A stretch of DNA of 47,387 bases. Source: an uncultured Clostridia bacterium (GTDB lineage Bacteria > Bacillota > Clostridia > Lachnospirales > CAG-274). A model generated the notes under the pieces. It had not been told where the DNA came from, did no database searches, and saw only the letters and a list, made by a program, of their open reading frames with translations. Below are positions 1-8,120 of this stretch, piece by piece (position 1 is the first letter of the stretch; every line of letters starts with the position of its first letter). Location of the stretch: positions 1-47,387 of the forward strand of contig CALWDX010000078.1 in NCBI GenBank assembly GCA_944376805.1, read 5' to 3'. The position numbers were made by a program, and so were the translations under genes.

Positions 1-2
1 AA

Positions 3-68
3 ATAATATATGTAAGAACCGTAGGAACTACGGGGATAGCCTGTGGAGAATTAGTAAGACATATTTAA
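3..68 (+). CDS. tnpB: TnpB (IS200/IS605 OrfB) C-terminal fragment, cut by the window edge
   Basis: Frame 3 reads IIYVRTVGTTGIACGELVRHI and then stops at 66-68. This tail (VRTVGTTGIACGE) is, as I know the family, a recurring C-terminus of clostridial TnpB/OrfB proteins. TnpB is an RNA-guided, RuvC-type DNA nuclease that uses a guide RNA made from the right end of its own element and helps the element persist. None of the catalytic domain is visible here, so whether the copy is intact cannot be judged. Confidence 0.85.
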   Translation: MIYVRTVGTTGIACGELVRHI

Positions 69-92
69 AATATGCAAAATTCTATGAAGCAG

Positions 93-122
93 GAACCCCG
101 CGACTTTAGTCGTGGGAGGTTC
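93..122 (+). other. IS right-end hairpin, likely 3' stem of the TnpB guide RNA scaffold
   Basis: Bases 97-104 pair with 109-116 across a TTTA loop (8 pairs, one G-U). After a two-base bulge, 93-96 pair with 119-122. In this family such a stem is recognised by TnpA as single-stranded DNA, and as RNA it forms the 3' end of the omega (re)RNA scaffold. The guide would be the flanking DNA beginning at about 123-128. The stem is seen directly; the RNA role is inferred from the family. Confidence 0.55.
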
Positions 123-124
123 AG

Positions 125-913
125 TTAACAGAATATGAAAAAAATAATATTGATTCTTTTGTATATCAACAATTTGATATTATATTTCAAAGGCAAACTT
201 TATCAGATATAAAACTTTATTATAACTTTTTTTATCCACCATTTCAAAAAGTAATAACAAAACAAGAACTTTTTGATATAATTTCTTTTTTTGAAAATGA
301 AATAAATATATTTTTTAATGATTTATTTAATAATGTAGATATTAAAGAAAGTGAAATAAAAAACGTTATATTATCTGGTGGAGGTATGGAAATTGATTTT
401 ATACATAAGTTTATAAAATCAAGATTTAATTTAGAAAAAAACTTTAAAGGAAAATCTAAAAGGTTTATATCAGATGGAGCGTGTATAATTGCTTGTCAAC
501 AACTGGGTGTATTATCTAAAGATAAAATGTATATTGAAGATTTAGACCAAGTTAAATATAATATAGGTATATTTATTGAAGAAAATGAAAAAGAAAAATT
601 TGAACCATTTATATTTAAAGGTAGTTTTATATGGCAAAAATTTAATAAAAAAGTATTTTCTTTAACAGATGATAAAAATATAGAAATAAAAATAGCATTA
701 GAAGAAAATAGTAATTTTAAAAATATTGAAAAAATAAATATAAATTTAGATGAGTATTCACAATTTAATAACAGGAATATTAAAACAATAAGGTTTTTAA
801 TTTATATGGAATTTAAAAATAGTAAAGAATTAATATTTAATATAGAAGATTTTGGGTTTGGTGAAATATATCCTAAAACAGATTTTAAACAACAATTTAT
901 TATAAACATATAA
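125..913 (+). pseudogene. Hsp70/actin-fold ATPase-like gene, 5' part lost to the IS insertion
   Basis: An open frame runs from codon 110 (in the IS end) to the stop at 911-913, giving about 262 residues of gene sequence after the junction. It aligns by eye with the second half of an Hsp70 nucleotide-binding domain. There is a helix region after KVITKQELFD, then NVILSGGGMEIDFIHKF, which corresponds to the VxLVGGSSxxPxV adenosine motif of Hsp70, then SDGACIIACQQLGVL, which corresponds to the ARGAAxxA segment. A divergent tail of about 130 residues replaces a normal substrate-binding domain. Phosphate-1 and phosphate-2 motifs are missing because the 5' half is gone or lies beyond the IS. The ATG at 386 is internal to the conserved domain and is not a credible start. 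The gene is 27 bases upstream of the next Hsp70-like gene and was probably the first gene of that operon. Confidence 0.7.
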
Positions 914-940
914 AGCAAAAGAAAAAAGAGGTGGTATATA

Positions 941-2575
941 TTGAAATGGACAGAATATAAAAAACAAATAGAAGAAAATAAAAGTTTATCTGAAGATTAT
1001 TATATTTTAGGGATAGATTTAGGAACAACTAATTCTATAATAAGTTATTGGGATATAATTAATGAAAAACCAGAGCCAATAGATATAAGTAATGGATTTG
1101 GTAAAATACCTATGCCATCTGTTGTTCAATATAGAAAAGATGACGAAGGAGAAAGTGAATGGGTAATAGGTGAAGAGGCATTTCGTTCTATGAAAATATA
1201 TCCAGAAACTACTATACGTTCTATAAAGAGAAAAATGGGAACAAATGAAATAGTAGAAATAGATGGAAAAGAATATTTACCAGAAGAAATTTCAGCAAAA
1301 ATATTAACAGAACTTGTAGAACATTGTAAAAGTTTAAATCCTAAAGCAGAAATAGCAGGACTTGTTGTTTCTGTACCTTATGATTTTGATGATGCTGCTA
1401 AAAAAGCTACTATGAAAGCTTGTGAACTTGCAGGCATATCAGAAAAGCTTATTTGTCTTATAGAAGAACCAAAAGCAGCAGCACTTGCTTATAATTTTAG
1501 ACATCAATTAAACCAAGATGAAAAAATAATGGTATTTGATTTTGGTGGTGGTACATTAGATATTACACTATTTAATGTTTTAGAAAAAGATGATAAACAT
1601 ATAAAATTACAAGTTATAAGTGAAGGTGGAAAAGCCTATCATGGTGGGGACAATGTAGATGAATATATTTTAAATAAATGTTTTGATTTTATAGAAGAAA
1701 AGGCAAATCAAAAAAGAGAAGATTTAAGTCCAGAAAATATGGTTGAGCTTATTTGTCGTGCTAGAGAGTCTAAAGAACGTCTTTCAGGTGTAAAGGCTTT
1801 TAGAATACCTTTTACTTTTTGTATACCACCTTTTGTAGAACAGATGACAAGAGAAGATTTAGAGAACATAATAAATCCTTTTATAGAAGAAACTAGAAAA
1901 CTTGTTTTAAAAGCATTAAGAGAAGTTTATACAGGAGCATTAACACCAGATGATATTGACAGAGTATTATTAGAGGGTGGTTCTTCACAAATGCCTTGGG
2001 TAAAAGATATGCTTATAGGTATATTTAATAATGAAAGTAAAATTTACACATCAGAACGCCCAGCACTTGATATATCATTAGGGGCAACATATTATGCAGC
2101 TATGAAAATGGGACTTTTATCTTCACCAGATATAGAAAGTGAAAAAATGTCTATTGAATTTGAAGTTACAGTACCTCACGATATAGGGTTAGAAATAGAA
2201 AATAATGGTACAAAATCTTTTTATACAATGATTAGAAGAGGTACACCTTATGCATTAGCTAAAAAAGAACAAATATTTACACTTTCAGGTAGTACAAAAG
2301 AAGATATGACTAGTTTTAGTCTAAAAATTATGGAAAGAATAAATAAAGAAGATACAATAGAAAAATGTAAACTTATAGGTGAAGTTTTAATAAAAGATTT
2401 ACCAGAAAGACCTAGTGGAAAAACAAGACTTAATATAACATTACAAGTAGAAGAAGAAGGTGGACTTGTTAAAGGTTCTGTTACAGATATGGGATATGGT
2501 ACAGAGTATGAACCATCAGGATATAGCGAAGATTTTGACCCAAGTAGATTTAATAAAACAGTTTTGGAGGGGTAG
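941..2575 (+). CDS. Hsp70-family ATPase without lid domain
   Basis: This 544-residue DnaK-like protein starts at TTG 941, with AGAGGTGG 6-8 bases upstream. After about 22 extra N-terminal residues come the three Hsp70 ATPase signatures: GIDLGTTNS (24-32), VFDFGGGT (198-205) and VLLEGGSS (342-349). From about 405 a short beta-rich segment resembles a reduced substrate-binding domain. The helical lid and the acidic tail of true DnaK are absent, so it is about 60-70 residues shorter than DnaK. It is therefore probably a specialised paralogue, not the housekeeping chaperone, and no grpE or dnaJ is nearby. Its last codons contain the GGAGGGG ribosome binding site of the next gene, which starts four bases after the stop, so the two are likely translationally coupled. 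Fold and ATP binding are well supported; the client is unknown. Confidence 0.88.
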   Translation: MKWTEYKKQIEENKSLSEDYYILGIDLGTTNSIISYWDIINEKPEPIDISNGFGKIPMPSVVQYRKDDEGESEWVIGEEAFRSMKIYPETTIRSIKRKMGTNEIVEIDGKEYLPEEISAKILTELVEHCKSLNPKAEIAGLVVSVPYDFDDAAKKATMKACELAGISEKLICLIEEPKAAALAYNFRHQLNQDEKIMVFDFGGGTLDITLFNVLEKDDKHIKLQVISEGGKAYHGGDNVDEYILNKCFDFIEEKANQKREDLSPENMVELICRARESKERLSGVKAFRIPFTFCIPPFVEQMTREDLENIINPFIEETRKLVLKALREVYTGALTPDDIDRVLLEGGSSQMPWVKDMLIGIFNNESKIYTSERPALDISLGATYYAAMKMGLLSSPDIESEKMSIEFEVTVPHDIGLEIENNGTKSFYTMIRRGTPYALAKKEQIFTLSGSTKEDMTSFSLKIMERINKEDTIEKCKLIGEVLIKDLPERPSGKTRLNITLQVEEEGGLVKGSVTDMGYGTEYEPSGYSEDFDPSRFNKTVLEG

Positions 2576-2578
2576 AAA

Positions 2579-4669
2579 ATGGGATATTTAGGAATAGACT
2601 TAGGTACAACAAATTCAGTTGCTACAATATATAAAGATAAAGATGATAGTATAGAAGTTGTAAAAATAGATGGTACAGATGAAGTATTGCCTTCAGTTGT
2701 AAATTATCCAACATTAGAGGGAGAAGAAATAGTAGTAGGGGCAGAGGCAAAATTGGCTTCTATTATATATCCAGAAAGTACAGTTATATCTATAAAAAGA
2801 AAAATAGGAACAGATGAAAAAATATCTATAAATGGAGTAGAAAAAACGCCAGAAGAAGTAAGTGCTGAAATACTTAAAAAACTTAAAAAATCAGCAGAAG
2901 AACAATCGGGAGAAACTTTTGAAGAAGTTGTTATAACACACCCAGCATATTTTAATGATAGACAAATATTTGCTACAAAACAAGCAGGTATATTGGCAGG
3001 GTTTAAAAATGTTTACCTTTTATCAGAACCATTAGCAGCTGCTATTGAATATGGTTATAAACAAGGATATGCACAAACATTACTTGTTTATGATTTTGGT
3101 GGAGGTACATTTGATGCTTGTGTTTTAAAAGTTAGTATAGATGAAAATGGAGAAGAAATTTTTCAAGAACTTGCAGATGTTGGTGATATGAACCTTGGTG
3201 GTGATGATTTTGATGCAGAACTTATAAGGTTTATGAAAGAAAAATTTAAAGAAGATAGTGGTATAGATATAGATACTCTTGATAATTTAGATAGAAAGAC
3301 AGTTATGCAAAAACTCAAACAAGAAGCAGAACAAACTAAGAAAAAATTATCAGGAACAGGTAAAGCATCTATAAAAGTAAATCCACTTATTATTGTAGAT
3401 GGTGTACCTAAAAACTTATCTATTGATATAACTAGAGAAGATTTTGAAGCACTTATTAGAAAATATGTAGAAAGAAGCCGTGAAATTTTAGAAGAAGCAT
3501 TAAAAAGAGCAGGTAAAGAACCAGATGAAATTTCAAAAGTTATATTAGTAGGTGGTTCTACACTTATACCAATGGTTAAGAGAATGGTTGCAGGATTTGT
3601 TAAAGAACCTTATAGAGCAACAGACCCAGCTAAAAGTGTAGCAATGGGAGCGGCTATATATAATTATCTTATACATTTACCTAATAGAAATGTAAAAGTA
3701 GGACAAATAACAAGACAAATTTTTGGTACAGAGGCTATTATAAATATAGATACAATGGAAAGAGGACTTATACCTATTATACCTATGGGCAGTCCAATAC
3801 CAAGTAAATTTTCAGATTCTAAATTTTCAAGTGCTAATGGAGCTAGTACAGTAGCTGTTGATGTTTATCAATGGGAACAAGGTGATGAAATAAATAGAAA
3901 ATATATAGGAACTTCTATATTAGATGGTCTAGAAGGAACTTCTCAAATAGAAATAACTTATGCTATTAATGAGGATAATCTTTTTGAAGTTTACTTAAAA
4001 GATATTAATACAGGTAAAATGAAAATTACAGAGTTTGATAGAACAAAATTTTCAGCACCACCTAAAAAGGAAGAATTTAAGGGAACAAGTACAGATAATG
4101 TAAATGTAACATTTTTAATAGATACTACTGGAAGTATGGATAGTTATATAAATGGTGTAAAAGATAGGGCTATAGAATTTTCTAATATATTAAGTGAAAG
4201 AGGAGCTAAGTTTAAGTTAGGTCTTATAGGATTTGGTGACTTAAATGAAAGAGAAAAACCAAGTGTTTATAACTTTACAGATGATGTAGAAAAATTTAAA
4301 CGTCAAGTTAAAAATATACCAAGAACTTATGGTGGAGATATACCAGAATCTTCACTTGATGCATTAGAAACAGGAGTACAACTTTTAAAAAATTCAGTTT
4401 TAGAACCTAATAGTCAAAGTATATTTATATTAATAACAGATGCACCTCCACATGTACCTACTAATAGTGGAAAGAGTGTTGAAGATATTTGTAATATGTT
4501 AAAAGAGGCAAAAGTTACAACTTATGTTGTAGCAAGAAGGGATAAGGAAAGTTTAAAACATTTTGACCCTGTTACAGTTCCAAGTGGAAAATATTATGAT
4601 TTAAATGACAAATTTTATGATATACTAGACAATATAGCTAGAAGTATAACAGAGTTAATAAGATTATAA
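2579..4669 (+). CDS. Hsp70-family ATPase fused to a C-terminal vWA domain
   Basis: The protein has 696 residues. Residues 1-370 form an Hsp70 nucleotide-binding domain with GIDLGTTNS (5-13), YDFGGGT (171-177) and VILVGGS (321-327). Residues of about 375-500 form a beta-rich region in the position of the substrate-binding domain. Residues of about 507-690 are a von Willebrand factor A domain with the MIDAS motif DTTGS (515-519), a GGD segment near 585-587 and ITDAPPH (619-625), which supplies the last metal-site Asp. A MIDAS normally holds a divalent metal and docks an acidic residue of a partner. Hsp70 joined to vWA in one chain is uncommon and suggests ATP-controlled, metal-dependent assembly with a partner, perhaps the neighbouring Hsp70 or TPR proteins (inference). 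It starts at ATG 2579, with GGAGGGG inside the preceding gene. No signal peptide or membrane segment is seen, so it is cytosolic. Confidence 0.9.
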   Translation: MGYLGIDLGTTNSVATIYKDKDDSIEVVKIDGTDEVLPSVVNYPTLEGEEIVVGAEAKLASIIYPESTVISIKRKIGTDEKISINGVEKTPEEVSAEILKKLKKSAEEQSGETFEEVVITHPAYFNDRQIFATKQAGILAGFKNVYLLSEPLAAAIEYGYKQGYAQTLLVYDFGGGTFDACVLKVSIDENGEEIFQELADVGDMNLGGDDFDAELIRFMKEKFKEDSGIDIDTLDNLDRKTVMQKLKQEAEQTKKKLSGTGKASIKVNPLIIVDGVPKNLSIDITREDFEALIRKYVERSREILEEALKRAGKEPDEISKVILVGGSTLIPMVKRMVAGFVKEPYRATDPAKSVAMGAAIYNYLIHLPNRNVKVGQITRQIFGTEAIINIDTMERGLIPIIPMGSPIPSKFSDSKFSSANGASTVAVDVYQWEQGDEINRKYIGTSILDGLEGTSQIEITYAINEDNLFEVYLKDINTGKMKITEFDRTKFSAPPKKEEFKGTSTDNVNVTFLIDTTGSMDSYINGVKDRAIEFSNILSERGAKFKLGLIGFGDLNEREKPSVYNFTDDVEKFKRQVKNIPRTYGGDIPESSLDALETGVQLLKNSVLEPNSQSIFILITDAPPHVPTNSGKSVEDICNMLKEAKVTTYVVARRDKESLKHFDPVTVPSGKYYDLNDKFYDILDNIARSITELIRL

Positions 4670-4689
4670 TTATAAGAAAGGTGGTTTGT

Positions 4690-5865
4690 ATGGTGGCTAG
4701 TTTAAAACTTAGTATGGTAGAAGATAAAAATATATCTCCATACAGACTTTCAAATGGAATAAATATTTATTCTATAGAAGAAGCGATATATCTTTTTTAT
4801 AATAATTTTAAAGAATACAATACAGATTTTTTTGAAGATAAATTTATAAATTGGGTATCTAAAGAACTTTTAAATAAAGATTTAGCTAATAAGTTAATAG
4901 ATATAAAAAAACAACAAAATTTTTATCAAAAAAGTATTGAATTTTTAACAATAAATAATTTTTATACATTAGAAGAAATAGGAAGTATTTCTTTACAACT
5001 TTTTAACTGGGAAAAAAGAGGACAAGTAGAACGTAAAAAGTTAAAAGGTGATAGACTTTTTAAAGAAAATATGTTTGAAAAAGCTATTGAAAGTTATAAA
5101 GATGCAATAGATTTTGATACATCAAATCCAATTTTGTATAATAATATAGGTGTTTGTTATATAAGACTTAAAAAATATGATTTAGCATTAACATATTTAA
5201 AAAAAGCTATAAATATACAGCCTAATAATAAAGATATACTATTTAATATAATTGATATTTTAATAGAAAAAGAAGATTTTGATTATGCAAAAGATTATAT
5301 AAGTAATTTAGATAATAATAATTTATATAATAAATATTATTATTTGGGTGAATTATATTTTAAGAAAAAAAATTATGATAAAGCAAAAAGTGAATTTGCA
5401 AAAGCATATTTATTTAATAAATCTTATGATATAATATTAAAATTAGCAAGTTGTTATATTAAACTTAATATGTATGACCAAGTTATAAGATGTTTAGATA
5501 TTATAGATGATAATAATGATATAGATATTTTAATAACTAAAAGTGAAATATATGAACAACTTAATAATATACCTTTAGCTATAAAATGTATTGAAAAGGC
5601 AAATTTTTATAATAGGGACAATTATATATTATGGCTTAAACTTGCTAAATATTATAGACAAGAGTATAATCTTTTAAAAGCAGAGGCTGCAATATATAAA
5701 GCCTATACATTAGCACCTAACAATGAACAAATTTTATTTGAACAGTCTTTAATAAAAAAATTTCAAGGTAAATATAAAGAGTATCAAAATATACTTTCAA
5801 AGGTAGTTCAAAAATCTAGTAAAGATTATAGAGAAAGTTTGTATACTAATAACAATAGTAAATAA
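4690..5865 (+). CDS. Tetratricopeptide-repeat protein of the Hsp70/vWA cluster
   Basis: This cytosolic protein has about 391 residues. The start is set at ATG 4690 because AAAGGTGG lies 6 bases upstream; a GTG at 4681 in the same frame would sit inside that site. Residues 1-110 are a non-repeat region rich in helices. From about 112 onward, degenerate 34-residue helix pairs follow one another (for example ALTYLKKAINIQPNN and AKSEFAKAY), giving some six to eight TPR units to near the C-terminus. TPR domains bind peptides and often serve as Hsp70 adaptors in other organisms. Here the gene is 20 bases behind the Hsp70-vWA gene and is followed by a terminator, so it closes the operon. A role as adaptor or client recogniser is an inference from context. 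Confidence 0.82.
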   Translation: MVASLKLSMVEDKNISPYRLSNGINIYSIEEAIYLFYNNFKEYNTDFFEDKFINWVSKELLNKDLANKLIDIKKQQNFYQKSIEFLTINNFYTLEEIGSISLQLFNWEKRGQVERKKLKGDRLFKENMFEKAIESYKDAIDFDTSNPILYNNIGVCYIRLKKYDLALTYLKKAINIQPNNKDILFNIIDILIEKEDFDYAKDYISNLDNNNLYNKYYYLGELYFKKKNYDKAKSEFAKAYLFNKSYDIILKLASCYIKLNMYDQVIRCLDIIDDNNDIDILITKSEIYEQLNNIPLAIKCIEKANFYNRDNYILWLKLAKYYRQEYNLLKAEAAIYKAYTLAPNNEQILFEQSLIKKFQGKYKEYQNILSKVVQKSSKDYRESLYTNNNSK

Positions 5866-5886
5866 ATATAAATAATTAAATTTATA

Positions 5887-5925
5887 CAAAAACTAGTATT
5901 TTATAATAAAATACTAGTTTTTATT
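5887..5925 (+). terminator. Terminator closing the Hsp70/vWA/TPR operon
   Basis: AAACTAGTATTTTA pairs with TAAAATACTAGTTT across a tiny loop near 5904, followed by TTATTATTTT. The stem is long and nearly perfect although AT-rich. Confidence 0.8.
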
Positions 5926-5965
5926 ATTTTAGTTTTAATAAAAATATTAATAATTATTAAAAAAA

Positions 5966-5994
5966 TTGCATATAAAAATATTTTATGATAAAAT
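5966..5994 (+). promoter_or_regulatory. SigA-type promoter of the NhaC-family gene
   Basis: TTGCAT (5966-5971) and TAAAAT (5989-5994) are separated by 17 bases. The -10 box is extended by TG at 5986-5987. It lies 34 bases before the start of the antiporter gene. Confidence 0.65.
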
Positions 5995-6028
5995 TATTTA
6001 AGAAAATAAATACAAAGGAGAGATTTCA

Positions 6029-7576
6029 ATGGAAATACATACGGTGGGTATTTTATCATTATTACCACCAATTATAGCAATAATACTTGCTCTTAAAACA
6101 AAGGAAGTTATATCTTCTCTTATTGTTGGTATTTTATCTGGAACTTTAATATATTCTATATATGATACAGATGGTATTATACAAGTTGGAGCAAGAACGA
6201 TTGAAGTAACTATGAATCTTATGGGACAAAAACTATCTGAAAATAGTTCTATAATAATATTTTTAGGATTATTAGGTGCAATAGTTGTAGTTGTAACAAA
6301 AGCAGGTGGTTCAAAAGCATATGGTGAATGGGCTGTAAAAAGGATAAAGTCTAGAAAAGGTGCAAAAATAGCAACAGCTATTTTAGGTGTGATAATATTT
6401 ATAGATGATTATTTTAACTGTTTAACAGTTGGTACAGTTATGCGTCCTGTTACAGATAAATATAAAATATCTCGTGAAAAATTATCTTATATTATAGATG
6501 CAACAGCAGCACCTATTTGTATAATTGCACCTGTTTCATCTTGGGCGGCATCAGTTATATCCCAAATGACTGATAGTGGATTAAATGGAATACAAGATTT
6601 TGTTAAAACTATACCATATAATTTATATGCAATTTTAACTATAATAATGGTTTTAGTTGTATCATTAACAAAACTTGAATTTGGTAAAATGGCAAAATGT
6701 GAACTTTTAGCTCTTGAAGGTAAACAAAATGAAGATTTTCAAGAAGCAGATGAAGATGATGATCTTAGTAAAATAACTATATCTGAAAAAGGTACAGTAT
6801 TTGATTTAGTTATACCTATATTAGTTCTAATAGTATTTTCTATATTATCAATGTTATATATTGGAGGATATTTTGATGGTGGTATGACTTTAGCAGAAGG
6901 TTTTGGTAATACAAATGCAGGACCAGCACTTGCAATAAGTGGTTTCTTTACATTAGTAGTTACATTCTTTTTATTTGTACCAAGAAAAATTTTATCATTT
7001 AAAGAATTTATGTCAGGTATATCAACAGGTGTTAAATCAATGGTATCAGCATATATTATACTTACATTAGCTTGGACAATAAGTGGTGTTTGTAGAGACT
7101 TATTAAATACAGGTGGTTATGTAGGAGGACTTGTAGAAGGTTCTAGTTTAGCAGGTATGTTAATACCAGTTGTAGCATTTTGTGTAGCAGGACTTTTAGC
7201 CTTTTCTATGGGTACATCTTGGGGAACATTTGGTATACTTATACCTATTATAGTAGTTGTATGTGAAAATACTGCCCCAGAATTAATAATTATTTCATTA
7301 GGTGCTGTTTTAGCTGGTTCTGTATTTGGTGACCATTGTAGCCCTATATCAGACACTACAATTTTATCTTCAACAGGTGCTAGATGTAATCATATAAGCC
7401 ATGTTTCAACACAAATACCTTATACATTAGTAGTAGCTATAAGTTGTGTTGTTGGTTATATTGTAGCTGGTTTAACAGCTAACTTATTATTAACTTGGAT
7501 ATTTGCCTTAGTGACTTTAGCTGTAATATTGTTTGTACTTTATTTAAAAACTGAAAAGGAATTAAAGAAAAATTAA
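6029..7576 (+). CDS. NhaC-family Na+/H+ (or substrate/cation) antiporter
   Basis: This 515-residue polytopic membrane protein has about 11-12 hydrophobic segments and no signal peptide. Family hallmarks are IFIDDYFNCLTVGTVMRP (about 126-143), a conserved intramembrane acidic motif, and GDHCSPISDTT (about 436-446) near the C-terminal helices. Family members exchange Na+ for H+ or couple cation flux to small organic acids such as malate/lactate; the substrate cannot be read from the sequence. A charged cytoplasmic loop rich in Asp/Glu sits at about 235-255. The start is ATG 6029, with AAAGGAGAG 7 bases upstream. It has its own promoter after the preceding terminator and no partner gene, so it is probably monocistronic. 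Confidence 0.88.
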   Translation: MEIHTVGILSLLPPIIAIILALKTKEVISSLIVGILSGTLIYSIYDTDGIIQVGARTIEVTMNLMGQKLSENSSIIIFLGLLGAIVVVVTKAGGSKAYGEWAVKRIKSRKGAKIATAILGVIIFIDDYFNCLTVGTVMRPVTDKYKISREKLSYIIDATAAPICIIAPVSSWAASVISQMTDSGLNGIQDFVKTIPYNLYAILTIIMVLVVSLTKLEFGKMAKCELLALEGKQNEDFQEADEDDDLSKITISEKGTVFDLVIPILVLIVFSILSMLYIGGYFDGGMTLAEGFGNTNAGPALAISGFFTLVVTFFLFVPRKILSFKEFMSGISTGVKSMVSAYIILTLAWTISGVCRDLLNTGGYVGGLVEGSSLAGMLIPVVAFCVAGLLAFSMGTSWGTFGILIPIIVVVCENTAPELIIISLGAVLAGSVFGDHCSPISDTTILSSTGARCNHISHVSTQIPYTLVVAISCVVGYIVAGLTANLLLTWIFALVTLAVILFVLYLKTEKELKKN

Positions 7577-7584
7577 AAAAATAC

Positions 7585-7613
7585 TTGAAATAATAAAATA
7601 GATATGTTATAAT
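7585..7613 (+). promoter_or_regulatory. Promoter of rplS
   Basis: TTGAAA (7585-7590) and TATAAT (7608-7613) are separated by 17 bases, with an extended -10 (TATGTTATAAT). The same 11-mer precedes gap and pgk. Confidence 0.8.
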
Positions 7614-7620
7614 CTACAAG

Positions 7621-7680
7621 ATATGTAATACGAATGTTCCGCTTTTATGTAAGATAATAAGAACATTTAATTTGAAAGGG
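7621..7680 (+). ncRNA. Probable L19 (rplS) mRNA leader
   Basis: Between the promoter and the rplS start, AATGTTC (7633-7639) can pair with GAACATT (7661-7667), closing a loop of about 20 bases just ahead of the AAAGGGG ribosome binding site. Low-GC Gram-positive bacteria often have an autoregulatory ribosomal protein L19 leader at this place. The stem and position fit that; I could not test the full consensus. Confidence 0.5.
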
Positions 7681-7688
7681 GATTACTT

Positions 7689-8048
7689 ATGAATAACATT
7701 ATTAGAGAAATTGAAAATGAACAACTTAAAAAAGATATTGCAGACTTTAATGTAGGTGATACTGTTAAAGTTTATGCTAAAGTTGTTGAAGGTACAAGAG
7801 AAAGAGTACAAATGTTTGAAGGTACTGTTCTTAAAAGACAAAACGGTGGTGCTCGTGAAACATTTACTGTAAGAAGAATTTCTTATGGTGTAGGTGTAGA
7901 AAGAACTTGGCCTTTACATTCTCCAAGAATTGAAAAAATTGAAGTAGTTAGATATGGTATCGTTAGAAGAGCTAAACTTAACTACCTTCGTGATAGAGTT
8001 GGTAAATCAGCTAAAGTTAAAGAAGATATTAATAGAAGAAGTAAATAA
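7689..8048 (+). CDS. rplS: 50S ribosomal protein L19
   Basis: The 119-residue protein is full length for bL19, a large-subunit protein at the interface with the 30S subunit. Family features are visible: [13 protein letters not shown], the conserved [20 protein letters not shown] and the C-terminal [10 protein letters not shown]. The start is ATG 7689, with GAAAGGGG 7 bases upstream. In many Firmicutes rplS ends a rpsP-rimM-trmD operon. Here the upstream gene is an unrelated antiporter, so rplS has its own promoter and leader. Confidence 0.97.
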   Translation: MNNIIREIENEQLKKDIADFNVGDTVKVYAKVVEGTRERVQMFEGTVLKRQNGGARETFTVRRISYGVGVERTWPLHSPRIEKIEVVRYGIVRRAKLNYLRDRVGKSAKVKEDINRRSK

Positions 8049-8066
8049 TTATATTTCTAATAACTC

Positions 8067-8098
8067 AAAAAAGGTAATAGATATCTATTGCCTTTTTT
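8067..8098 (+). terminator. Terminator after rplS
   Basis: AAAAAAGGTAATAG pairs with CTATTGCCTTTTTT (one G-U) across an ATAT loop, ending in a T-run. It stands only about 23 bases ahead of the next gene's start. Confidence 0.85.
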
Positions 8099-8120
8099 GT
8101 ATAATAAGGAGAGATTAAAA

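Larger units (their letters stand above)
1..124 (+). mobile_element. Right end of an IS200/IS605-family element
   Basis: The window starts inside an insertion sequence. The last codons of a TnpB reading frame are followed, 24 bases after its stop, by a strong subterminal hairpin (93-122), the layout of the right end of IS200/IS605 elements. The exact junction is not certain. It must lie close to 122-128, because from there on the DNA reads as the interior of an Hsp70-like gene. The left end, the tnpB body and any tnpA are outside the window. These elements carry no terminal inverted repeats and make no target duplication, so none is expected. Confidence 0.85.

Noticed and set aside
386..913. 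A complete 175-residue gene starting at ATG 386
   Set aside because: The frame is open far upstream and the ATG falls inside the conserved GGG-M-E-I segment of the Hsp70-like domain. The GGTGGAGGT before it is part of the coding motif, with no spacer to the ATG.
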